From contig JAJAGP010000944.1 in NCBI GenBank assembly GCA_025084515.1, positions 164,971 to 228,970 of the forward strand: a DNA stretch of 64,000 bases. The letters are read 5' to 3'. Shown piece after piece: positions 1 to 11,379 of this stretch (the stretch's first letter is position 1; every line of letters starts with the position of its first letter). The notes beneath the pieces are model-generated. The model was given only the letters and a program-made list of their open reading frames with translations, made no database searches and was not told the DNA's origin. A program made the translations under genes and the position numbers. The stretch comes from Ancistrus triradiatus. Lineage: Eukaryota > Chordata > Actinopteri > Siluriformes > Loricariidae.

Positions 1-2308
1 CACTTATGAGGAAAGGTCTGCAAGTATCAGCTGGGCTTCAAACCCAAGCACTCTGAACTGCAATTTCCAGCAGCTGCAGCCACAATGCTTATTTCATTAA
101 ATTAAAATGTTTTAAAAAATTTCAACAAGACATTACTCCACAAAATGAACCTAACAATGGGAAATGATGTGAAATGTACAGCCTCTGCATCCGTGGGGAC
201 TAATTCCAAGACCTCCATGCTCAAGTCCCTTATATAACTAGGCATAATATTTGCTTATAACGTACGCATATCCTCCCACACATTTTAAATAATCTCTAGA
301 TTACTGTTAATACCTAATACAATGTAACTACATATAAGTAGCTGCGATAATATATTATTTAGGTAATAATGCCAAGAAAAAAATGTCTGTACATGTAAAT
401 GAATAAGACCCATAGTAAACAATTTTCAAGGCCATGGGTTCATCATAAGCATGGCAAATGCAAGTTTTCCTTCTAGGAATTTTCTGGATTTTTTTCCCCC
501 CATTCAACAGTTATTTGAATCCACAGATACAGAGTGGTTTACAATTCATAGGCTGTGAAAAACAACAGCAACAGTAAGTCTTCATTTTGAGTTAACATCT
601 TTCTATAGGAGTGCTGGGGGATTTCTCAACTCATTTTATTTTAAAAATTAAGTGGCTTATTCTTTAAGTATTTTCAACTTTAAGACAGTTAGCATGTACA
701 TGAGATAAACAGTCAATCATTTACTGTTTATAATGGTGAGCAGAATAGACTTGTGCATTTAATGGGCCAGTAATTTTGTTCTGTGCCAGGAAAGCGGCAT
801 TGACTGCCGCATCACTACGGAAGGACTAATACATTTTTGTGCAGAGATGTGCTTGTGGACCTTTACAAATCTAATTCGTTCTCCACAATAAGGTCATGTT
901 GTGAGGGTCTGCAACATTTCCACCACAAGATTTTTATTATATGTTGGGTGCTTTATCTCCATCATCCTCAAAGTTTCATTAAATCCAAACTTAAAATGGT
1001 TCCACAACATGTTTGTTATCGAGAACCATTGTCAATACAAGCTTCTGACAAGCTGTTGAAATTTCAGTGAACGATATTACAGTTCAGGAATGGATATATT
1101 CACCCAGATTTTTTAATATCACTGTGAGTTCAGTGTTTATAAAATGCTACATTTCGATATTCCAATGTTTGCAATCTTGTAAAATTAAAATGGGTAACAT
1201 TTCCCTTTTTTGTACAAGAAACATTAACTACTAGATATGTCAGAAGACATACACAAAATACAAGTTTTTCATTTTCATACTCGCTTAATCCAACTCCTGG
1301 TCAGAGGAAAGTGGGGGCATAACCAGGAGTACAAGGTGAAAGGTGGGGAGACAAAACTACACAGCTCGCCAATCCATTGAAGGGCACGCACATGCACACA
1401 CAGACAATTTAGAGTGACCAGATTAAGTAACATCATGTCTTTGGAATGTGGAGGACACCCACATGGACACAGTGAGAACAGGTAAACTCCACACAGACCT
1501 CCCCACCACAAATCAAATCAGGGAACTCTGGAGCTGCGAACCAGCAGCGCTACCCACTGATAACTAACTGAAACTTTTAGGTCAGGGTAGGTTCATGTTA
1601 GCCTGGAGCAGGGACAAAAAGCATACAAATAGAGTTTAGGGAGCAAAAACTTGGAGTCGCCACAAAAAAACATAAACCAACTGAAAGCACTTCAGACAAG
1701 AGTTTTTAAGTAGCAGAGAATGTGATTAAGGAATTTAGGGAAAGGTGAAAGGAATCAATATGATGGCAAAACGTTGTGCCAAAAGAATGTCAAGGCCTGA
1801 GCAAGTCTAAAATGCTTTTAACATAACTTTAATAACAATAATAAAAACTAGAAAGTACCTAAAAATGCTGTTCATTTCCCTCACTGTCTTATGCCAGTAA
1901 GTGCAGACGCGTTTGGTTCGAGCAACAGCAGATCAACAGTAAAAATTGGGACATGTAATCATTTTAAAAGCTCCGAAGACATTAGACAAGTGATCTGTCA
2001 TCACTGTTCAAGTAAGGTATCAGTAAGAATACTTCTATTACATGTAATTCAAAAACAAACAAATAAAAACTCACATTTTTCGGTTTTCAACACATCGTGT
2101 TCAAAAATTAAATCTTGGGCGAAATCAAAATTTGGTGCATCACTAATTTTTGCTCTTTCATATGAAACTGAAATTTTTGTCCCTTTTCAGACAAAAATGC
2201 TACACATTGTGACAAAAGTAAATCTCAATCTCATTTGTTTCACTGGTCACACCCTGTGTGTGTCATCTTATGCACAATAGAACTAATCCATGCATTTAGA
2301 AGTCTCAC
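1..2308. other. Part of a cstf2 intron; no further exon seen
   Basis: The cstf2 exon ending at 2309 has a splice donor facing this stretch on the minus strand, so this is intron sequence running off the left edge. I looked for the next cstf2 exon, which in the family begins with a KILHRQ-like sequence, and did not find it. The stretch is AT-rich, and the only recognisable repeat is the SINE near 1275-1557. The short open frames here have no recognisable domain. Confidence 0.6.
1275..1557 (-). repeat. tRNA-derived SINE, minus strand
   Basis: Read on the minus strand, it begins with a tRNA-like head (GGTAGCGCTGCTGGTTCGC). It then has the fish-SINE core in which 'gtggagtttacctgttctcac' is followed by 'tccaaagacatgatgttac' and a long tail. 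The same core recurs at 17821, 19404 and 22236. Edges are approximate and no target-site duplication was established. Confidence 0.7.
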
Positions 2309-2428
2309 CAGTGCTATCTCAGGATCTACAATCCTCATGACTACTTGGGCCTGTAGTAGAGCGTAGGCTAGCTGAGGATTCTGCAGCAGCATGTTTCTAG
2401 CCTCCTGAGGACTGTTCTGAACACAAAG
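2309..2428 (-). CDS. cstf2: cstf2 coding exon 5 (hinge domain)
   Basis: This 120-base exon is bounded by a minus-strand acceptor (ttttctccag) and donor (gtgagact). It encodes forty residues starting LCVQNSPQEARNMLLQ and ending RIVDPEIAL, which is the hinge segment of the 64 kDa cleavage stimulation factor. In the family, this hinge binds CSTF3 (CstF-77) or symplekin during mRNA 3'-end processing in the nucleus. The exon enters and leaves in phase 0, matching exon 4. The Pro/Gly-rich and C-terminal parts of the protein must lie beyond the left end of the window. Confidence 0.95.
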
Positions 2429-2552
2429 CTGGAGAAAACCAGAGACATAAAATTCCATCAGTCATGCCATGAAAACTCACTACAAACATAGAAATAAAAA
2501 AGGAGAAAGTAACATAAAAAACATGTCTAACAACTACTGGTACTGTACTCAC

Positions 2553-2689
2553 TTTCATCTGCTTCATGAGCTCAAACATTTGCTCGGGCGGCAGGCTAGC
2601 CACAGCTCGGCTAATAGACTCTGGAGCCTCCTCCGTTGGGCAGTTGTCTCCATAAGGTGACTCAATAATAGGAGTTCCAGTGCCCAGAC
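2553..2689 (-). CDS. cstf2: cstf2 coding exon 4 (linker and start of hinge)
   Basis: This exon has 137 bases. The minus-strand acceptor ends 'cacttag' just above 2689 and the donor is gtgagtac just below 2553. It encodes SLGTGTPIIESPYGDNC and then ISRAVASLPPEQMFELMKQM, the linker after the RRM and the start of the CSTF2 hinge. The first codon (Ser, AGT) is split with exon 3 and the exon ends in phase 0. An open frame that reads on into the intron beyond 2553 is not coding, because the donor site precedes it. Confidence 0.95.
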
Positions 2690-3393
2690 CTAAGTGAATA
2701 AGCAGACACATGCTTAGCCCTCGCACTCATGTCCAATTACTTTTATGAAAAGGACACTAACTGGTAAAGGGTTAAATGTGAGCACAAACAACTTAACAGA
2801 AGGTTTATACTTCACCAGACCTAGAACAATTCCAAGGAAATTACTATGGGGGTTCATGAGCTTGGCCAATACTTAAATACTGAAATAATTGCTGGGAACA
2901 AGGGACACTAATTATTAGGTACATCAAAAAAGATGATAACATCAACAGCAGCAAATTTAAAACCAGTCACTCAGTGCTGAAACAGAGAGGGAGAGAATAT
3001 CCAAAATTTGAAAGAACACCATGATATGATACCAGGATATGACCATGATACCAGGAGAAACTGATCCAAAAATTAAAAAGCTGCAGGTCATTTTGTGCAA
3101 AGACAAATTCTTAATCATATTAACAGTGACCATTTTTATAACATGACCATTTTTGAACCCATCATTCAGAAATCATAAATGTTGAATTATGTTTGGCATA
3201 TTTCAATATAATCCACAAACTAGATTTGTTCTACTTCCTGCTGTATGTAACAGAACTTTTAAGGCAAAAGTGAATGTGCATTTCTCTGTGTTAATAATGT
3301 AAAAGCTGAAAAAAGGCATTCATTAAAAAGGCATTATTTTATAAAAAAAATAAAATAAAAAAAATACAAAAAACAAAACAAAACAGTATTTAC
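2690..3393 (-). other. cstf2 intron 3, nothing else recognised
   Basis: AT-rich intron between two confidently placed exons. I recognise no repeat or RNA in it. A run of A and T bases near 3340-3385 lies just inside the donor side. Confidence 0.6.
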
Positions 3394-3563
3394 TTTTGAG
3401 CTCCTCCTTGTTCTTCTCACTGGCAGCGTTGTCCACACGCAGAGCTCGTCCACTAAACTCTCTGCCGTTGAGGTTGCGCATTGCACTGAGCGCGGTCTCC
3501 TGATCCTGGTATTCACAGAAGCCATAGCCTTTTGGTTTTCCCGTTTCTCTGTCATATACCAAC
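3394..3563 (-). CDS. cstf2: cstf2 coding exon 3 (second half of RRM)
   Basis: This 170-base exon encodes LVYDRETGKPKGYGFCEYQ through NGREFSGRALRVDNAASEK to the lysine-rich stretch NKEELK. It contains RNP1 of the RNA-recognition motif (KGYGFCEY), the signature that contacts GU-rich downstream elements in pre-mRNA. Its minus-strand acceptor ends 'tcattgtag' and its donor is gtaaatac. The arginine codon is split with exon 2 and the serine codon with exon 4. The family match is essentially residue for residue in the RRM, so the gene call is secure. Confidence 0.97.
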
Positions 3564-3896
3564 CTACAATGACAGTATTTTTAGTCCTGCTCCACAATCA
3601 CAGAAAGTATAGCTGTACAACATAGTGTTACAGCTCCCTGTTTCTACACTATATAGACCATATAGTTTCTACCATATAGACGCACTTCGTAGCTCTACAC
3701 TTACAGACTGTAGTCCATCTGTTTCTCTATATACTTTGTTAGTCCCCTTTACTCCGTTCTCCAACGGTCAAGATACCCACAGGACCAGCACAGATTAGGT
3801 ACTGGTTGGGTGGGGAACCATTCTCAGAACTGCAGTGACATGACGTGGTGGTGGTGTGTTAGTGTATGTTGTGCTGGTATGAATGGATCAGACACA

Positions 3897-5143
3897 GTCA
3901 AGTCACGTCAAGTCAGATTTATTTATATAGCGCCTTTTTACAATGGAGCATTGTCTCAAAGCAACTTTACAATTTTAGATTACCTTCTAATATCTACAGC
4001 CAATCCCAAATTGAGCAAGCCTAGGGTGACTGGCAAGTGAAAACTCCCTAAGCATTACGAGAACAAAACCTTGGGAGGACCAAGACTAAAAAAAGGGACC
4101 CATCCTCCTTGGGTGGCGTAGATGATAAATGTAAGAATGAAGCTAATTTATCTAAACAAATAAGTCTTATAGTGATAGTTAAAAAAAATAATGTAAAATA
4201 TGCATATTGGCATTATGTAGTCCAATACACAGAGTCACTAAGATCTTGAGTCTAAGCAGGAAAGTCCTTGGTGGCACTTCGTCCCCAGCCAACCGGAGGA
4301 AGGAGAGAGTTACTGCCCTCTGGCGTGGCCCAGGTATGGTGGGGCTGGAGCTAATGACGGAAACATATTGAGTGGAAGTGAAGTGAATGAACATTCCGAA
4401 TGGGATGGACACCGTCCATCCTAAAGGTCAGGCCTACCCTCAAAGGTTGTCCAATTGTCTATAAAGCCCACACTGTTTTCAGAGCACCACTTGGACAGCC
4501 AGCATTTCTGCGACCATAACCTGCTGTAGGTTTGTTCACCTCGCCGCATTGGGATGGGGCCAGAGCACACTACTGCATCGGACATCACCTTCGCCACTCT
4601 AATCACCTCTACAAAATAAGCCTTGTTAGTACAATTACAATATTGATTAAAGCATCAATGGAAAGTTAATACAAAAAAAAATAAATAAATAAAAATAAAA
4701 ATATAAAAAAAATAACAAAAAAACACTAAATCCAAGAAAAAAGGTGGGAAAAGGCTGTAAAAAGTTATAAAAAAATACACTACAGCAAAACATGAAGACG
4801 AAATGATGCAACTTAACTGACACAAAATGAGTAAATAGCTAATGGCTAATTGCTACAAACACACGCTGGTATATCCGTAAACTTCCTAAATAACGATTAG
4901 TGGTGAAAAATAAGATACGCCGGTAATTAAAGGAAACTATTAAAGAGATTGTTAAAAAAAAAAAAAACGATATACGATAAAAATGCGATTGGAAATTAAA
5001 ACAGTTAAAAAGTAAAAATACCTGCTAACAGCTATAAGCAGCGTGCACCCTGTGCAGAATTAGAGCGACTGAGTATGGGTTGCCAAATCCTCACAATCCT
5101 CACATTGGTGGTCAGCGTTCGCTCAGCATTCTCTGTTCCAGCA
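3897..5143. mobile_element. Insertion inside the inverted-repeat element
   Basis: The outer repeat breaks after 'gatcagacacag' (3896) and picks up at 'cagtgctgctgg' (about 5144). The intervening 1.25 kb begins with a dispersed fish repeat ('tttatttatatagcgcc', 'gagcattgtctcaaagcaa', 'aaaactccctaag'), related copies of which occur at 10385 and 51060. It continues with a LINE-ORF-like fragment on the minus strand and an A-rich stretch (4660-5010). It may be composite; no clear target duplication was seen. Confidence 0.5.
4379..4612 (-). pseudogene. SGNH/esterase-like ORF fragment of a retroelement
   Basis: The minus strand reads VVCSGPIPMRRGEQTYSRLW, then a CSENSVGFIDNW stretch. After one frame change it reads RMDGVHP. 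This resembles the esterase-like (SGNH hydrolase) domain in ORF1 of some fish non-LTR elements: SGP(L/I)P block, 'GF(I/V)DNW' block and the C-terminal D-G-x-H-P block. The frameshift before DGVHP and an upstream stop make it a relic. The family assignment rests on motif resemblance only. Confidence 0.5.
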
Positions 5144-5635
5144 GTGCTGCTGGAATTTGTAAACACATCAGTGCCACTGCTGAACTGAAAATATTCTAAC
5201 AACCAAAAATGCCCATTCACCAGCATCCTGTAGGCAGTGTGCACTGAGCACTAATGAAGGATTAGAGGATGACTAACACAAACTGTGCAACTGTTGAGCT
5301 CCTGTCTCTGACCTAAAATCTACAAGCTGGAATAATAAGGTAGATGTCTAACAGACTGCACAGTGAATGAGTGGAGTTTAAAAACTCCAGCAGCACTGTT
5401 GTGTCTGATCCAATTGTACCAGGTCAACACACACTAACACACCACCACATCACGTCACTACAGTGCTGAGAATGATCCACCACCCAAATACTACCAATCT
5501 ATGGTGGTCCTGATCATTAGAGAACAGAGTAAAGGGGACTAAGAAAGTATGCAGAGAAACAGATGGACTACAGTATATAATAGTAAGTGGAGCTGATCAA
5601 ATGGACAACGAGTGTATAAACAAGGAGGTGTACTT

Positions 5636-6290
5636 AAAGTGACAGATGAGTGTATACAATAGCACACGACATAATTTTCAGATCAGTAGCTAACACATAC
5701 TTGCAGGGTACCAGAGCTGTCTGTAGATCTGAGCTAAATGCTCATTTTGTGTTCACCTGCTGGTCAATCTCAGAATTGCACAAATTGTTGCATCATAGTT
5801 AAAATTGCCATTTTCTCTAACACTGGAATCAGTTTCTGTAATTATCAGTGAGTAGTCTTTTACTGTGAGCTCCTCAATGTCCAATCATGAACCCAGTTAG
5901 GAGCAATGGTCAATCAGAGACCACAGGATAAAATTGTGAAAGAGATAAAATGCACCATAACACAATAACCAAACCACATACTACAGTACTGAACAGTATG
6001 TTAGTCGTCTGGCAGTGGTCTCTTCATTTTAAACATAATATCTAGTACTCAAATAAAATACCTACCATGCAGCTCGGATATGCAACATCAGTAGTACATG
6101 CTCTTCAACATGATGCGGTATGACTTACAATAAAACATGAACTTAAGTAAAAAAAAACAAACACTGGAAACAGGACTTCAGCTATCGATTACTAGCTAGC
6201 CGAACCATGGTTTAGGAGGAAGTATGTTGAAATAGTGTGATTCCAACTTATTTTTATGGATAACTAGTAGCATGTTGCTTGTTTATATAC
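5636..6290. other. cstf2 intron 2 sequence, nothing recognised
   Basis: AT-rich sequence between the inverted-repeat element and a Tc1 relic. I see no coding potential or familiar repeat. Confidence 0.5.
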
Positions 6291-6297
6291 TACTACA

Positions 6298-6640
6298 ACA
6301 GTATGTGGACACCATCTAGTAGGTAATCTGTCAGGTGATCAATCACTTTCTGCTACCGGTACATAATATGAACCATACAAGCATGGAATCTCCAAAGACA
6401 AGCACTGACAGTACAGCAAGTTGAACTGAAGAGCTAACAAGTCTGTTCATCAACTTTCTGCCCTGCCTTCCTAAACAAACCGAGAAAGAAATGGTTTACC
6501 AACTTTCCCTGTGAACCTGGCTAGCTTGGACAACCTTGGATATGAATTGAAGTAACACCAGTGAAGCAGAGTCAAACAACACATTGATTAAGTGACATGG
6601 GTGAATGCAATACAAAGTTTAAAAAGTTGTGTTCACTAGG
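6298..6640 (+). mobile_element. Tc1-like relic (family with 'gtccacatacttttggcc' ends)
   Basis: The stretch opens with 'cagtatgtggacacc', a tip sequence of a common fish Tc1-like element. Degraded transposase N-terminal sequence follows, with recognisable blocks such as 'tggaatctccaaagacaagc', 'gaagagctaacaagtctg' and 'ctttctgccctgcc'. Stops and deletions abound. Other pieces of this family are at 18418 (minus) and 37185 (plus). Confidence 0.55.
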
Positions 6641-6790
6641 TTTAAGTTCTCATAGGGCTTTAAAAGATTAATACACTGTGTAAATATAAAGCTATTTATT
6701 TTGGCTAAATGAATGCCTGCATGTCTTTAACCGTAACACAAAGGGTAAACACTAACCCTACAAGCGCAGGGAATGTCAGGACCATCCTAC

Positions 6791-6869
6791 CTGAAACTGA
6801 CAACCAAACCAACTTCTGAAAAAATGTCTTTCAGCTGCTCTTCTGTGGCTTCATATGGGATGTTCCCCA
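6791..6869 (-). CDS. cstf2: cstf2 coding exon 2 (first half of RRM)
   Basis: This 79-base exon encodes VGNIPYEATEEQLKDIFSEV and GLVVSFR. It completes RNP2 (VFVGNI) together with the last codons of exon 1. The minus-strand acceptor ends 'tgtcttag' and the donor is gtaggatg. Both edges split codons (Val with exon 1, Arg with exon 3), and the phases agree across all five exons, which supports the model strongly. Confidence 0.97.
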
Positions 6870-8429
6870 CTAAGACAAAAGTACAGATCAAGTTTAGTGA
6901 TAAATACACTGGGTACATACAAGCACCTGAGCCCAAAGAGAATAAATAACATGATGCAGAGAAAGTTAGAGAGAATGTTAGTGAAATAAATTAAAACATC
7001 TATAACAAATGAACATTATTAAGCTGGGACTTAACACACTACTTAAGCTGAGCATTCAGTAATGAATTTTTTCATACCTGCTTTATTAAACAGCACTAAC
7101 CACTTTGTCACCATGACGGTCAGTGACATTATTATTATTAATAATAATAATACTAGGCAACAATTTAACTTTGTATTCCTACAAACTAAAATAGGTGGAC
7201 GTTACTGTACTTTTTGATGAATTCAAATCTGTTTTTAGAATTTTTTATTTTCTTATGAGGCATGGTTTTAAGTGACAGAACAATTAAACTGAACAACACA
7301 TGTACATTACTTATGCGACATTCACCTAAACCTACTTCTAAAACACATAAGTGTATCCGGCCTGGTCTACTTTCTCATCACCAGACTCATCACCACGCAG
7401 TGTCATTTTTTTAGAGGCTTTGGCACACGTAGTTCCTGACTTTGGGGTAAAGGAGTCATAGCATATGGTAAATTACGATATTTGAGAACTCTACAATTTA
7501 TATTCTTCAGGCAAAATTAGCAATCCGTTGATCTTTGGATTCTCTCTAAATCATACAAAGAGCAAAGGGCATATGGTGGGAATATTTCACACATGCTGTA
7601 AGAAACCTAACAAGTGACACAAGAAATATGAAGCCTAACATGTGTCACAACATATATTTTAATGAGGGGTGTGAAAGAACGTTTTTAAGAAGTAAATGTG
7701 TCACTGCAGATGTGTCAGAAAAAATTAGGACTATTTATGCAGTTTCGTGGTATTATAATCATGGACGGGGTATCAGAACACCTTTTCCCAGAGTGGAAAA
7801 CACACGACACCAGAGACGTTAACCTGCCAACTGACAAGGAACTGTTACTCAAGAGTGGGCACTGGTTGCATGCCCCAACATGTCAGGTTGGAAACATATG
7901 TTACAGCAGACCCTTGGCAACTCATTAACAGGGGCTTGTGCTTTCAAAAAAGATGCAATTTCACTGTACACATAATGAAAACAGCTGTGCTTGTTAGACT
8001 TTTTGTTTCAAATACTGTATGCCGGTACACTGGAACAAAAATTGAGTAACATAATTTCAAAAAACACCCTTGGATTCAGCTTGCAAAAATACATAAGAAC
8101 AAGGTATTATTAGTGTTGTTGTTGTTGTTAGTATTATTATTGCATTGGACAAACCTTTGTTTCACTGGGTTATTGGATAACCAGACAGCAATATGTTCTG
8201 AGAAAACGTCAGTAGTGAAAACGTGAGTAGTAAGTTTACCACCGATTAACTACATAACCATATACGTAAATAAGCAACCAAAGACAATTAGTTTTCTAGC
8301 TAACTTTAAAGTGGATCAATATTTAAAGCATAAGCAAAGAGCACATCATTTAGCTAGCTAGTTTAGCATGTCCAGCTAAGGCAATTGAACACAGTGAAAG
8401 CAGTGAAGTTGTGGATGGTTGTAATTTAC
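6870..8429. other. cstf2 intron 1, nothing recognised
   Basis: First intron of cstf2, about 1.56 kb. It has AT-rich sequence and short ATT trinucleotide runs (near 7131-7152 and 8105-8145). Three overlapping small open frames at 7628-8049 have no domain and no splice-site logic, so I treat them as chance. Confidence 0.55.
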
Positions 8430-8508
8430 CAAACACAGATCTCAATGAGCGATCTACAGCAGGATCTCTTGCCGCAGCTGCAGCCATTGCTGTCGCCACA
8501 TTCGCCAT
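8430..8508 (-). CDS. cstf2: cstf2 coding exon 1 with start codon
   Basis: This 79-base coding part starts at ATG (8508-8506) and reads MANVATAMAAAAARDPAV, then DRSLRSVF, ending in a donor (gtaaatta). The first ATG is chosen because the sequence runs directly into RNP2 of the RRM, as in other CSTF2 proteins. A second in-frame ATG lies seven codons in. The alanine-rich start differs a little from the mammalian protein but the length is normal. The product binds GU-rich sequences downstream of poly(A) sites as part of CstF. Confidence 0.95.
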
Positions 8509-8589
8509 TATGTACTAATACGCAGTTAATTCATTTAAAACAAACAGAAGCAGCGTGAAAATGCAGAGGGACGCTACATCAAATTCAAT

Positions 8590-8597
8590 ATGGCGGC
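8590..8597 (+). promoter_or_regulatory. YY1-type site upstream of cstf2
   Basis: The octamer ATGGCGGC, in the context 'caatATGGCGGCaaaa', is a YY1 core typical of TATA-less housekeeping promoters. It lies about 80 bases upstream of the cstf2 start codon. Assignment to the cstf2 core promoter is inferred from position. Confidence 0.5.
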
Positions 8598-8734
8598 AAA
8601 ACGGCTTATCTTTCCAAAATAAAAGTCCTGTTCTTTACATCGGCCTTTAATGTGTGTGTATGCTGCCACTTGCAGACTACAGTGTGTCAATGAATGAATC
8701 AGTGAATAAATGACAGTCCTCAGGTTGCTCGCAA

Positions 8735-8955
8735 AGCAAAGCACCCAACTCACCGATCAGTCTGAAACCTAACTCCAGAATTCACTAGGGTAGGTATGTA
8801 GATACACCCTGGACACAGCGTCAGTCCATCGCAGGGTTCTGTAAATGGATTACCTGACTTTCACGTTACAATCACCACCTGAAATTTGAACCCAGGCTCT
8901 CAGTAATGCCATTTCCAACTGCTACTTCCTAGCACCAAGTCACCAGAGCTGCTTA
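8735..8955 (-). repeat. Degraded tRNA-derived SINE-like repeat
   Basis: On the minus strand, the 3'-type SINE words 'ccctgcgatggactgacgc' and 'gggtgtatctacatacc' follow a head with 'gggttcaaat'. Similar words occur in the SINEs at 19404 and 34955. Edges are poorly defined. Confidence 0.45.
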
Positions 8956-9192
8956 AAACATGTTAGTACAAAGCATATTATCTAATATCAGGATTTTTAT
9001 ATTTCCCATTATTTCCCAATAACTGTCACTTTACTGCTAAAAACACAGCACACGTTGTGTTTTGGACACTGGTATGCTGGTCACCACTGGAACCAATTAC
9101 ACCATGCATGTATACTGGCTAGACCAGCACTAAAGCACACAGACAAGCTTGGACCACCATGGAAATTGTTTTAGTCTTTAACAGAGAAAAGG

Positions 9193-9229
9193 AATGAATG
9201 AATGAATAAATGAATGAATGAATGAATTT
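9193..9229 (+). repeat. (GAAT)n microsatellite
   Basis: About nine tandem GAAT/AAAT units with one interruption (gaataaatgaat). Confidence 0.9.
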
Positions 9230-10384
9230 AACAGATTATACAAATCAGCATATGAAAACCATCAGAATTGTGATCTGGATATTTTTAACCTATTGCTAAA
9301 CCTAGAAATATGACAAAAAATGGTTGATTTAATTCTAAACTCAAAATTAAGGGATTGGAATGCTCTTCTGACCGAATGCTCTAGGAAGGTCCGAGTAGTA
9401 ATTTTTAGATAGAGTATAAACATAAGTTCTAGTGCTACATGTACTTGAAAGTCAGTTCTGCACTGGCTGCCTGTTAAATTAAGTTGATTACAAAATACTC
9501 CTACTGCCCCTGTATCTCATTGAATATTTCTCATGTCTTTTTTCAGAAGCTGTAGGGCTCAATTTAGTCTGTAGAATTTAAATATCATATCTAACATAGA
9601 GACTTTCAGGAATGCATGACTCTGTTCCTGGTGTCTGGGATCAGGAGCTGCCACTGGCTTCCTTGCCCTGACATGGCCATTGGCCTGATAATCAACTGCC
9701 ATTAATTGGGTTGAACAGAGGTTGCCAGCCTTTGCTGGGCTCCAGTCCTTTATCGGCCAGGGGTGTTCCTAAAGATTATGGCCTTAGAGTAACAGCAATG
9801 CCAGGGATTCATTGTCACAGAGTTTTGTGGTGGTTTGACATGTTGGATTGCTAAAAGTGAGGGAGGGAGGTGGGTGGGTCACTGGTTTCTGTTTATGTGT
9901 TCTGTGTTCCTAATATCTATAAGTACACAATCTTTGTTTTCTACAAAATGATCTGCAGCACCAGTTCTAGCCTTTACACTTGTACTCTGATGTATAAACC
10001 ACAGAAGAAGTCCTTTTGCCAAGTATCCATATTAAGGATGTCACACCACTGAACATGCTGCTGCTGGATAACATGACAGTACCAAAAAGTGACAAAATAA
10101 CACATTCAAATACATTTTATTCTTTCACTGCATTTTTCTGACATTTACTATTCTTAAATAATATATAAATCTAGGTTTCTCCCAATTTATTTAACAAATA
10201 AATATTTAATTAAAATTCATGTATTTATTATTTATTATTATTATTATTTTTTTTTTTTTCGGTTAATTCATACTTTTCAGTCCAAAGAGCATGAATCCCA
10301 GTTTGAGTCTTAGTCTGTCTATGGTTTTGTCTTCAACACATTTAGCTAGTTTCCTTGACACTGTCACTCTAGGCTTGCTTTTTC

Positions 10385-10472
10385 AGCCTATAAATGTTTG
10401 CATTTGCTTTGAGACAATGCTTTCTTGTGAAACGTGCTATATAAATAAATTTGACTTGATTTTATTGTCTCA
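10385..10472 (-). repeat. Dispersed repeat shared with 3900 and 51060
   Basis: On the minus strand it reads 'caagtcaaatttatttatatagc' in part, followed by 'gcattgtctcaaagcaaa'. The same order is present at 3898-3965 and, more diverged, at 51066-51120. It is the tip of a fish interspersed repeat of unknown class. Confidence 0.65.
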
Positions 10473-11280
10473 ACAGTACACTGTTAATTTGTCTTTATCC
10501 TGATTTAAATGGTTTTGGTAAATCAAAAATGCTTGTGAAAAATGTGAATTGGTTACTATGCTGTGGGCAAGCCTAATGCTGTTCAAACATCTCATTCTAT
10601 TGCTTATGAATGAATGCAAAATGCAATTTTTCTTTTAAATCACAGTATTCTTTAGTATGGACTGATTTTGTATAATTTTGCTTAAAACCTAGATAATTTT
10701 ATCAGACATCCCTCCATATTCACTCACTGTTTACTTAATGTTGACTTAAAGTGACTTGAAAATGACTTAAAGTTCTGCTCAATCCAACAATTCAAAAACA
10801 TACTTAAAGCCAATTATTTATTGCGATGTCTTTGCTGTTTTCCACTCACAATGCTAATAATCTTACAGTAAATACAGTGCATAAATATAAGTAACTTCAG
10901 AACCCTGGACAGCAAATTTAAAAACAAATAACTACCTACACATTCTCAAAAATTACACAGCAAGAATATTTGGAAATTGATACATTGAAGAGATCATTAA
11001 CCTGAACTTTTGGCAAAATTAAAATTAAACAACCATTAATTATTTTTTCTCTTGCTGTCATTTAGGACATTTTGTTCATAGAGCCAGTTACGATGTGTAA
11101 GAAACCCATAATAATTGTTAAAACTGTATTGTTTGAAATACAATAATGTTGTATAGTATATCAGTTGTACGTTATACTCTAACTTTTCCTGTATGGAACA
11201 GCAGGTTCCTTTAATAATGTTTCAATCAAAAATGTTTTGCTTAAGGCATATGATCTTGATTAAAGAGAATGATCTTTCTT

Positions 11281-11379
11281 TGAGAGTAGTGGCTCCATGG
11301 TGCCATACACACCATGTTTAGTGTTCTGAAGGTGGACTCATGAACACTGACATTAACAAATGTGAGAGAGGCTTTCGAT
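11281..11379 (-). mobile_element. Fragment of Tc1 family 1, cut by the next insertion
   Basis: The block 'gttctgaaggtggactcatg' with 'atgtgagagagg' matches the transposase region of the family-1 elements (16130-16200 and, inverted, 24565-24635). It stops exactly at the TA (11380-11381) where the fold-back element begins, so it looks like the insertion target. The missing other half was not found on the far side. Confidence 0.6.

Larger units (their letters stand above)
3641..5635. repeat. Long inverted-repeat element in cstf2 intron 2
   Basis: The segment 3641-3896 is an inverted, diverged copy of 5372-5635. Both arms share 'gaaacagatggactacag', a GATCAGACACA/TGTGTCTGATC block and a block containing 'aacacaccacca'. 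The arms are those of a fish DNA repeat that typically has an 'aaactccagcagc' core; that core is visible at 5379-5393. The left arm is interrupted after 3896 by another repeat and resumes near 5144. Edges are approximate. Confidence 0.65.
8956..11280. other. Intergenic, mostly unrecognised, AT-rich
   Basis: Holds a GAAT/AATG microsatellite (9193-9229) and a dispersed repeat at 10385-10472. A short piece at 9455-9515 resembles the 'HWLPVK' end of LINE reverse transcriptases ('ctgcactggctgcctgttaa'). A few 'ctggtatgctggtcacc' words near 9070-9130 resemble a fish palindromic repeat. Nothing else is recognisable. Confidence 0.5.

Noticed and set aside
837..2280. Small open frames on the plus strand at the left end (77 and 129 codons)
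   Set aside because: They lie in an intron of cstf2 on the opposite strand, have no recognisable domain, and are of a length expected by chance in AT-rich DNA.
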